Assembly: GCF_033115175.1 (NCBI RefSeq)
Contig: NC_084850.1
Location: forward strand, 868,001-932,000
DNA length: 64,000 bases
Origin: Lepus europaeus
Taxonomy: Eukaryota; Chordata; Mammalia; Lagomorpha; Leporidae
Direction of reading: 5' to 3'
Shown here: piece after piece, positions 34,237 to 47,308 of the stretch
Layout: each line of letters begins with the position of its first letter
Position numbering within the stretch: position 1 is the stretch's first letter
Made by a program: the position numbers and the translations under genes
Notes under the pieces: model-generated
What the model saw: the letters and a program-made list of their open reading frames with translations, nothing else
Databases searched by the model: none
Told to the model about the DNA's origin: nothing

Positions 34237-37200
34237 ATGGCGCTGAAGTTGACGACGACTGCAGGTGCCGTCGCGAGGGCGGTGTTCAAGCCAACCGTCC
34301 TCAGCCGTCCTTGGGAGGTGAGGGGGACCAGGTCACGGCGCAGCAGCAGCGTCCGCTACGCGGGGCCTCGCACACCCTTAGGGCCGGGACGGGGCTAGAG
34401 GCTCCTAAAACGGTCTGGTGTTCGATTGGATGCGGGCCCCGCTAAGAGGCGGGGAGAGGGCCGTGGGCCAGGGTTGATTGGCCGCTTCTGCTGTCTCTGT
34501 GCGTCGGGGGAGAGGGCGGGAGGTGTTTGGAGTGTGGGTGTGAGTGTGAGGCTGTGGAATGGCCGAAATTGCCTCGGTCCGTCTCTGCCAGGGGTGTGTA
34601 TCTGTTGGGCTGCGGCAGCTCCCTAGGGTCTGTGCGAGTCCTCCCGAGACATTCAGAAGTATCCCGGCTCGTCCCGTATTCACTTGCTACTCAGGTTACC
34701 TTCTAGTGCGCTTCGCCACCTGTCCCGATGGAGGTGGACAATCAGACGTTGGCAGTCCCACCGCCCACTCTCTGTCAGCCCCGGACGCTCTCCTGAACCG
34801 CCTGGCGGGGGCGGGGGCGGGGGCGGGGGCGGGGGTGGGGGCTGCGCTCCCTCGGTTGTGCTTTTGAGGGCTTGGTTATTTAGCGAGGCTTCCTGTCTCC
34901 ACACCTCCTGCTTTGTAGCGGCAAGCCAGCCCCGGCCCTGGGAGATGAGAAAGATGACCTGCAGGCCTTGCTCTCCCACTGCCCCGCTGCGTGGCCGCCT
35001 CTTTCTGGGTTCCCATTGGCCCTCTGTCCACTGAGGGGAGGAAACTTCATGTTGTCAACTTTGACCTTCAAGAAGTCTGTGACTTTGCTGACAGTCCCGG
35101 GAGACGGTGCTCTGGGCCGTGCGCCTCCCCACCCCTCCCCCCGTACCCTGAGGGAGACAGCTTATGCTTTGTGAGATTCTCTTTAAAAGCTGACTTCTCC
35201 CTACTCCCTGAGGAAATGGCAGTGGCACATACAGTCTTTCCAGAGGTCTTTCTTTTTTTAAGACTTAACTTGTTTATCGGAAACTCAGAGCTACAGAGAG
35301 AGGGAGAGAGGTCTTCCATCTGCTGGCTCGCTCCCCGATGGCCGCGATGGCCAGAGCTGGGCCAAGTGCAAGCCAGGGGCTTCTTCCGAGTCTGCCTCCT
35401 GGCTGCAGAGGCCCAGGGACTTGGGCCATCCTCCGCCGCTTTCCCAGGCTCCTGCAGTCTTGTGCAGAAGGCATTTCTCTCCCTCCTGACCTGCGTGCGT
35501 GTGTGCCTTTGTTGGGGAAACAGTGGGCTGCACTGGCAGTGCTTTGCCTCGAGACAGGTTGCCCTGGGTTTGGGAGCCCTTAGACAAAGCTGCACGTCTT
35601 GGGTCCGGCTGACTGAGACCTCCCGGGAAAGCGTGCAGCCACCACTGGAACTAGATGTGCCGAAATGTGCTGGAGGGAGACGCCTCAGCCCCAGAGAGCA
35701 GCTGCGTCCGTTCCGGGGCTTTCTCACGGGGACCTGGAATGATCTGGAGGGCAGTGCACGGTGGATTTGGACTGAGGTCTTCCTAGTCTCCATCTTTTTC
35801 TTCGTTTTCCAGTTTTTAAAAATGTTTATTTATTTGAAAGAGATAGAGACAGAGACTCCTCCATCTGCTGGTTCACTCCCCAAATGGCCAGAACAGCCAG
35901 GGTTGGGCCAGGACAAAGCCAGGAGCCAGGAGCTCCAGCTAAGTGGCAGGGGCCCGAGTACTTACTTGGAGTAGCTGACACTGGAACTCGCACTGCAGTA
36001 TGGGACGCCAGCCTTGTAAGCAGCAGCTTAGCCTATTGTGCCCTGACACCTGCCTTTCTTTCTTTTCTGATGTGCTTGTTTACTCTGGGCCACACACTGT
36101 GCTGAGGGTTTTTTTTTTTTTAAGGTTTATTTATTTATCTGAAAGAGTTCCACAAAGAGAGAGATCATTCATTTACTGGTTCACTCCCCAAATGGCCGCA
36201 ACGGCCGGGCCTGGGCCAGGCTAAGCCAGGAATCAAGAGCTTCTTCCAGATCTCCCACATGGGTGCAAGGGCCCAAGCACTTGGAGCATCCTCCGCCACT
36301 TCCCCAGGTGCATTAGCAGGGAGCTGGATGGGAAGTGGAGCAGCTGGGACTCAAACCAGTGCCCATATGAGGTGCCAGTGTCGCAAGCGGTGGCTTTACC
36401 CACTGCACCACCATGCCAGCCCGCTGTGTTGGGTCTTGAGATGACAGTAGGGAACAGACAGATGTGGCCTCTGCTCTCAGGGTCCTGAGGGTTGGGGAGG
36501 GAGCAGTGCAGTGGATAACCTAGGGAGATGTCCGTTGCTGTTGGTGGAAGGAAGGAGGTAGGGCTTGGGGAGCCCAGCTTTGCAGCTTTAGGGCATCGGG
36601 AAAGGCGTCTGCGAGCTTTATTGAGAGCCTGCAAATAAGATGAATCCAGATAACTGACACAAGTGTTAGAAAATGGAAAAATCCTGCGTGTGCCCGTGGC
36701 TGCGGATCTGGGCGCCACGCAGATCCGTCGAGGAGACTTTGAGGCTCTGGTCCTAGTGGGCAGCTCTTTCTGGGCCCTGGCTTGTGACTGCCAGCTGGGT
36801 GGTCCCAGACAGGTGATGTTAGCCGCCTGCGCCTCCTGTGCTCTGCGTAGTGGGCTAGGCACAGGGCATCCCCAAGTAAAGAGCAGGACCTTGGCCCTGC
36901 CACCGTCTCCTCGGTTGTGTTGCTAGGAGGGGTGCAGCAGGAACTGGAGACACGAGCCTCTCACTCCGTGACAGTGGGTCATTTCAGAGCACCTGGCCTG
37001 TTTGGCCCTAGCCGCTTTTGTGCTGAGCTGTTATGGAGCTGGGGACATGCGCCATCTATCTAGGCCACGAATCATAGAGGCGGCTGCAATCTGTCACCGT
37101 AGTGTGACGAGGGGAGATGACAAAGGCACCCGAACGTCATGGCTCTGGAGTGTGGTTTCCCTATTGCGCTATGATTGCTTTGCCTCTTTTTGCTTGCTAT

Positions 37201-40200
37201 GCTGTGCATTGCTGTGCAATGATTGGCCAAAAAAAAAAAAAAAAAAATCAGAAGCCAAAAAGCAGCAGAGGCTGCCCACAGGTTTGGTCCCGAGCTGGTC
37301 CAAGAGCTGGAGGCCACAGAGGGGTTGAGGGTTGAAATGACTCCTGGTGCTTCAGCCACGCTGTGGAGGCGCATTGGGGCCGTGCATGCTGCTGTCTGCC
37401 GCACCGTGCTGCGCCACTGGGGGCCTGTCTGGGCGCCGTGGCAAGTCTCTGCTCCCGATCAACTGCTTGGCTAGCCCTTGCCAACCTGACTTGGGGCCGA
37501 CCCCAAACACTGGCATTTGGGTTCTCTTTGCCAGGTTCTAAGTACCCATGAGGCCCCCTGGAGGAGCATCTCCTCAGTAAGTACCGCCCATGTACATGCA
37601 CGCGTGCCCTTGAGGATGTGTGTACGGGTGAGGTTGCCTCTGTGCGTGTGCACACACTGCATGTGTTAGTGTGCACGCTGTGTGTACGTGTGGCCCTGGT
37701 GGCCTGCCCTCGGAGCCACAGTCTCCAGAGGTCACCTACCTACCCACCCCTTGCCTTGCCCTGAATTGTGCTGGACGTAGCCCTAGGGAACAGGCCCAGG
37801 CCGTGGTCACAGCCTTGTTCCTCCATCCTTGGCTGATCTGAGTCTTCTTCCTTTCTGTTGCCCACTAGCAACAAACAATTGTGAGTATTCTTCTTCTCTG
37901 CCTGTGAGATTTGGGGGGTCTTAGTGGCTCTGGGGTTCAGCCAGGCCCAGGCGGGCCCGGGGCTGCTGCTGACGAGGCAGGCAGCCCCAGGATGAGCAGT
38001 CTTGGCTGGGCTGGGGGTGTCCCAAGCTGGCACCTGATGATTGGCCAGCCTGCAGAATCGCCACTGGTGGGGAGAAGGGAACTGGCTCGGGCCCCTGCGT
38101 GCTGAGCCGGGACCATGTGGCACTACTCAAAGTCCCCCCGGCCCTCTCCTTGCAGCCTCCATCTGCGAAATATGGCGGGCGGCACACAGTGACTATGATC
38201 CCAGGGGACGGCATCGGGCCGGAGCTCATGCTGCACGTCAAGTCTGTGTTCAGGTATGAAGCCCCTGGGCCTAGCTCCCCTTGCCTTTTCCCCAGCTGGG
38301 GGTGAGGGGCCTGAGAGCTCTGTGCCGACATGGGCAGTGAACCCAGAAACCCACCCCGTGCTCGTGGGCACCCGGCACAGCAGTGTGCACGGTGGGCTTC
38401 AGCCAGAGTCTCCTCCCGGTGGGCGGCAGCAGGGCAGAGGCCTCCGCAGCCAGCGGGCTGGGCGCTGTCCCTGAGCCTGCTCTGTTCCAGGCATGCGTGT
38501 GTGCCGGTGGACTTTGAAGAGGTGCACGTGAGTTCCAACGCTGACGAGGAAGACATCCGCAACGCCATCATGGCCATCCGTCGGAACCGCGTGGCCTTGA
38601 AAGGTGGGCTTGGGGCGAGGCTCGGGCGCGACTCGTTCTCATGGGGCACCACAACTCCGATGTCAGGGCTTTTCTGGCTAGAGAGGGTCCTTGTGCTTGG
38701 GGGCCGGGTGGTTGGAAGCTCCCCCGAGCCTGTTCACGCAGCGATGCTGAGTTCTCAGTGGCGGTGGGCCGTGCCCCTGCCGCTGCCCTGCCTTCCCTCC
38801 TGAGGCAGCCCTGTCTGCTGGGGTCAGCCGTGACCCGAAGGCTCTCTTCAACCCCGTGACACAGAGCTGAGGTTCCCTCACTTGGGTGCAGGTCGTTCAA
38901 TGGTTTCCATCATGCCCTCTGCACTGGCAGCCCCACCTGCCCCGTGAGAAGAGCGTGTGAACAAAGCCGAAGCGGGGTGGAGTCCTGGGCCCTGGCACTC
39001 AGGTGGACACCGTCGGGGAGGGTGCGGAGGGGTGGACAGCCCTGGTGGGCTGCTGAGAGAGGCCTCTCCACTTGGCACCCTGTCCCTGCCTTGTGCCAGC
39101 AGCTGCTGCCTGCCTAGCTGCCCTGGCTTCTGGTTCCCTTCCCCCGGGTACCCTGGGCCACTGGGCAGAGCTTGGCCAAGCAGTGGCCTTTCGCAGGCAG
39201 CCCCTGCCTACCCCTGAACTTGGGCTTGAGTGGCTTCTCGATGTGGGGCCTGGCAAGAGCTGCAGCCAAGGTGACCTTGCTGGCGCCACCCTGGCCGGCC
39301 AGCCTGTTAATAAAAGAAGTGGTCACTTCCTGTGAAGCCAGGGGACGGGCAGGGAGTGGCAGAGCCTGCAGCCAGCTGTCAGCCCTTACTCGGTCGCTTA
39401 TTCATTCATTCAGTAAGGCTTTATTGAGTGCCTGCTGTGTGCCAGGTACTCTTCCGGGTCCTTGCAACTCCTGAGCCTCTCCGTCTCGTATTTGTCCTGT
39501 AGGCAACATTGAAACCAATCATAACCTGCCACCATCTCACAAATCCCGAAACAACATCCTTCGGTAAGGGTCAGATGCTCAGGTGGCTGTTCCGTGGGGC
39601 CGGGCTGAGGGCTGCCGGCAGAGTGGCGCAGCCCTGGCCAGCTGCCAGGAAGCTTGCCGTGCCCCGTTCTGTGTCCCCCAGCACCAGCCTGGACCTCTAC
39701 GCCAACGTCATCCACTGCAAGAGCCTGCCAGGAGTGGTGACACGGCACAAGGACATAGACATCCTCATCGTCCGGGAGAACACGGAGGGCGAGTACAGTA
39801 GCCTGGAGCACGAGGTGGGCAAGGCCTGGGTGACCCTGGCAGGTCAGGGGCTGGGGATGAGCCCGGCCGGCTTCCTTCAGGAGCTAGGAAGAGGTGAGGG
39901 GCCTGAGCTCAAGGGAGAAGCCAGCAATACTCAGACCCGGGTGCTTCCTGCCGTGCCCCGCAGCGTCTGCTCCCAGAGAGGCTCCCTGAGGGCGGGCTGC
40001 GACAGGACACGAGTCTGTGTCCGCTCTTCCGTTCTCAGAGTGTGGCAGGAGTGGTGGAGAGCCTGAAGATCATCACCAAGGCCAAGTCCCTGCGAATTGC
40101 TGAATATGCCTTCAAGCTGGCCCAGGAGAGTGGGCGCAAGAAAGTGACAGCCGTGCACAAGGCCAACATCATGTACGTGCCCCCACCCTCTGCGCTCGGG

Positions 40201-41525
40201 CCACACCCAGGGCTATCCCCGCATCCCCTCTTGGGCTTGCGCCCTGAGAGGAGGTGGGGCAGGACCAGGCCAGAGTTTTAGATGAGGGGCAGATTGGCAG
40301 TTACAGCTGAGCCTCCCAGGGCCCTCAGCGCACCCTGTTGCAATGGGCCAAGCCGTGTCCTGTGTCCTCTTCCAGGAAGCTGGGTGATGGACTCTTCCTA
40401 CAGTGCTGCAGGGAGGTGGCGGCCGGCTACCCCCAGATCGCTTTTGAGAGCATGATTGTGGACAACACTACGATGCAGGTAGGAAGCTCCCCCAGCCACA
40501 CACACCCCTACACACACACACCCCTACACCCCTGCCCCGGCTCTGGGGCCTCTCGCCCTGGACACCCCAAGCTTCTGGCCCCTGTGCTTCTGAGTCTGCT
40601 CTTCAGCCCCTTTTTTGCTCTGCAGCTGGTGTCCCGGCCTCAGCAGTTCGACGTCATGGTGATGCCCAATCTCTACGGCAACATCGTCAACAACGTGTGT
40701 GCAGGGCTGGTCGGGGGCCCAGGCCTCGTGGCTGGGGCCAACTATGGCCATGTGTACGCAGTGTTTGAGACGGTGAGTGTGCCAGCGCTGTCTCCCAAAG
40801 CCCACGGTCCCCTATTCGCCAGAGGTGTGCAGCCTTCAGCACTAATTGCAGAGCATCCTCAGTGCCCCACAAGGAAACCCCAGAGCCATCAGCACTTTGC
40901 CCCTTGCTCCTGCCCCAGGCCCTGCACCTGCTCACCTGCTTTCAGTGTCTGAGGATGCACCTCTTCGGGCCACGGCGCGTGAGTGGGGCCCCCTGCCCTG
41001 TGTGCGTGTATTCCCACCCAGCTTCCTCTGCCTTACCCTTCCCAGGCTACCAGGAACACAGGCAAGAGTATCGCCAATAAGAACATTGCCAACCCCACAG
41101 CCACGCTGCTGGCCAGTTGCATGATGCTGGACCACCTCAAGTAAGTGCCTTCCGATGCCTGGCCGGGGCTCCCTGGCAGCCGCCTAGGCCCTGCGGGCTG
41201 AAGGCTGCCTCTCTCTGCCCTAGGCTCCACACCTACGCCGCCTCCATCCGCAAGGCTGTCTTGGCATCCATGGACAATGAAAATGTGAGGCTCCTCTTGT
41301 CCCCTTCGCCCCCATCGGTAGCGGGTGTTGAGCAAGTGTACCTTGGCCTCAGGGGCAGGGCGGTGCTCCTCGGCCTTAGCGCCAGGCCGCCTGCAGGGTC
41401 GATAGCCTGCCCGTCTCCCGCAGATGCACACCCCGGACATCGGGGGCCAGGGCACTACATCTGAAGCCATCCAAGACATCATCCGCAACATTCGCATCAT
41501 CAACGGCCGGGCTGTGGAGGCCTAG
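34237..41525 (+). CDS. IDH3G: IDH3G, NAD-dependent isocitrate dehydrogenase gamma subunit (13 exons, 393 aa)
   Basis: Exons are 34237-34317, 37535-37576, 37869-37880, 38156-38253, 38491-38603, 39503-39563, 39682-39814, 40039-40172, 40376-40478, 40626-40772, 41046-41140, 41224-41284 and 41424-41525. All are GT-AG, and the 393 aa match the human length. The first ~39 residues are a basic, hydroxylated mitochondrial targeting sequence ([16 protein letters not shown]...). The mature part has the family landmarks [25 protein letters not shown]-type and [19 protein letters not shown] segments. IDH3 is an alpha2-beta-gamma enzyme of the TCA cycle in the mitochondrial matrix that oxidises isocitrate to 2-oxoglutarate with NAD+. 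The gamma chain is mainly regulatory and mediates activation by citrate and ADP. Exon 3 is a 12-nt microexon encoding QQTI. The N-terminal segment is the most divergent from human. Confidence 0.97.
35246..35462 (-). repeat. C-SINE (-) in IDH3G intron 1
   Basis: TTTTTAAGACTTAACTTGTTTATC, GGTCTTCCATCTGCTGG, ending near CCAGGCTCCTGCAG. It is 5'-truncated. Confidence 0.8.
35813..36054 (-). repeat. C-SINE (-) in IDH3G intron 1
   Basis: TTTATTTATTTGAAAGAGATAG through GCCCTGACACCTGCC, with internal loss in the middle. Confidence 0.8.
36108..36422 (-). repeat. C-SINE (-) in IDH3G intron 1
   Basis: T12 start, TTTATTTATTTATCTGAAAG, ending CACCACCATGCCAGCCC. Confidence 0.88.
37869..37880 (+). other. 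IDH3G: IDH3G 12-nt microexon (exon 3)
   Basis: CAACAAACAATT sits between a pyrimidine-rich tract ending CACTAG and a strong donor GTGAGTAT. It encodes QQTI and joins exon 2 (ending TCCTCA) to exon 4 (starting CCTCCA) in frame. The human protein has EQTI at the same place, which is the main evidence that the exon is used. Confidence 0.85.
39396..39470 (-). repeat. L2-like fragment in IDH3G intron 5
   Basis: TTCATTCATTCAGTAAGGC, TTTATTGAGTGCCTGC, and TGTGTGCCAGGTACTCTTCC match the conserved L2 3' segment read antisense. Confidence 0.6.
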
Positions 41526-41584
41526 GCTGTCCCCGGGACCGGCACAGCCCACTCCTCAGACCCGGCTCCGTGGGCAGATCCCAG

Positions 41585-41590
41585 AATAAA
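41585..41590 (+). terminator. IDH3G: IDH3G poly(A) signal AATAAA
   Basis: AATAAA lies 60 bp after the IDH3G stop and is followed by a GTGTGTGT-type downstream element. The 3' UTR is about 80 nt. Confidence 0.88.
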
Positions 41591-41663
41591 GCAGTTTCTT
41601 GTCCCCAGACCTCGGCGGCGGTGTGTGTCCCTCACCCCAGGGTGCTGGTCTTTCAGTTCACAC

Positions 41664-41669
41664 TTTATT
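41664..41669 (-). terminator. SRPK3: SRPK3 poly(A) signal AATAAA
   Basis: TTTATT on the plus strand gives AATAAA on the SRPK3 strand, about 225 bp after the SRPK3 stop codon. It faces the IDH3G signal across about 75 bp. Confidence 0.85.
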
Positions 41670-41892
41670 AAGAAACACACACACTTGCCCTCTCGGAGCA
41701 CGCTCCAGGAGGCTCACGGGCAGGACAGACTCTGAAAGAGCAGCCTGGCCCCAGCAGCCCCCCGTCCTGCCATCAGCACCCAGCCGGGGGGGGGGGGGGA
41801 CTTGTCCCGCTTTCGCTCAAGGCACTGAGAGCTGGGGGGGGGGGGGGGGGCGCAGCAGGCCTGGCCCAAGCTGCCCCAAGCCACAGCAGGGC

Positions 41893-45997
<4,105 letters not shown>

Positions 45998-46059
45998 CCC
46001 GGCCTCGCGGCCCGCGACTCCGGCGCCCCGGGCGGCTGCTCCTGTGGGGCCCGGCCACG

Positions 46060-46125
46060 GCCCGCGCATTTATAACCTCGGCCGCTGATCTCACCCGCCT
46101 TTATAAATAGCCTCCCAGCTGCTCC
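46060..46125 (-). promoter_or_regulatory. SRPK3: SRPK3 core promoter: TATA box, MEF2 site, E-box
   Basis: On the SRPK3 strand a TATAAA box is at 46074-46069, 72 bp upstream of the ATG. CTATTTATAA at 46110-46101 fits the MEF2 consensus YTAWWWWTAR exactly. A CAGCTG E-box is at 46116-46121. Mouse Srpk3 is a reported direct MEF2 target in muscle, so conservation of this trio is plausible. Initiation would be expected near 46040. Confidence 0.75.
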
Positions 46126-46129
46126 GCTG

Positions 46130-47000
46130 TGGGCAAGGTATGCGGCGCGGGGAGGGGGCGGCGCACGACGGTGGCCCGGAGAGCCCGGCCCAGCCCCGGG
46201 GGCCAGAGGGAGCCACCGCACGGGGTCGCCAGTGACTCAGTCCCTAGGCGGTCCTCACAGCTCGCAGACAGGCCAAGGGGGACCAACTACACCGGGATGA
46301 AGCCACTAGGACGCCAGCTAAGCCCCCGCAGCCAGGGGGAAAGGCTGAGATCGCTGTGCTCCAGGGCACTGGCAGTGCTTTTGAAACCTGGCAAATTCTC
46401 AGAGCTCCCAATCGGTCCCTGGAGGCGACCCCTCCCGTTCCCATGGGAAACACCCCCCCACCCCCCCACCCCCGCCACCGCCCCATTCCCGGCGTAGTTC
46501 CCGCTTTTCTTGTGGCTCACCAACCCCTCAGACAGGAGGAGCGCAGTACTCTCCTGGGACTGGTGCCGCTGGGGACCCCTGGCCAGGCGGGACACGTGGA
46601 AACGTGCGAAGTCTCCCACGCAGGGCTCTGCCCCCTCCTCCACGATCCGACAACTGCCCACCCTGTACCAGCTCCCCGTGGGGAGCAGACGAGGCCACAG
46701 CTGCTGCCCCCATGACCTTGGGGCAGCCTCCTGAGAGACCAGGAGCGTTGGGTGCCCAGACAGGACGGGTTCAAGGCTCGCCAACACCGGCCCCGAGCCG
46801 GAGGCCAGCTGGGGTCTACTGGGGAGTCAGGAGGAAGCCGAGGGGGCTTGGCAGCGACAGCTGTTACGTGAAGAGATGGCAGGCAGAGAATCGGTGGGGC
46901 AGGGGTGGGGGTGGGGGTGGGGGTGCAGCTTTCCTGATGGGACTCGGGGCACTCACAGCCGAGGTGACTCTCACCAGAGACGCACGGGCTGGGGTTGGGC
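46130..47000. other. SRPK3-PLXNB3 intergenic spacer
   Basis: About 0.9 kb lies between the SRPK3 promoter and the PLXNB3 3' end. It has C-rich and GGGGTG-type simple runs (46450-46485, 46899-46925). No gene or SINE is recognised. Distal muscle elements of SRPK3 could lie here, but none can be read with confidence. Confidence 0.5.
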
Positions 47001-47022
47001 TGTTCCGCAGACACACGAATAC

Positions 47023-47028
47023 TTTATT
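47023..47028 (-). terminator. PLXNB3: PLXNB3 poly(A) signal AATAAA
   Basis: TTTATT on the plus strand gives AATAAA on the gene strand about 280 bp after the stop codon. A second AAT-rich hexamer-like run lies upstream near 47050-47060. Confidence 0.75.
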
Positions 47029-47308
47029 TCCAGATGTGACTCTCCAGCAAGCAAATAAATACCGCGGGGAAGGGGCAGGGAGGGATCAGTATAAATCAGC
47101 AACAAGCCAGCTGCGAAGGTGTGCACGCGCATGGCGGCGGGGCGGGGGGTGGGGGGTGGGTGCTAGGGAGCTCTTGGGCCCCCTGCAACCCCTAGCTGTG
47201 CCAGCCCCTGCGCAGCCGCTGGCTCGGTCAGGGGCCATAAGGCACGATGGTGGCAGATCCTGCTTGCTGCTGTGGAAGCTGCGGGGCCTGGGCCCATGGT
47301 GCCGGTGC

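Larger units (their letters stand above)
34318..37534 (+). other. IDH3G intron 1: simple repeat, three SINEs, A-tailed segment
   Basis: A 3.2-kb intron. It holds a GGGGGC hexamer array (34806-34841), three minus-oriented C-SINEs (35246-35462, 35813-36054, 36108-36422), and a stretch ending in 19 adenines (37229-37247). No other gene is seen. Confidence 0.7.
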
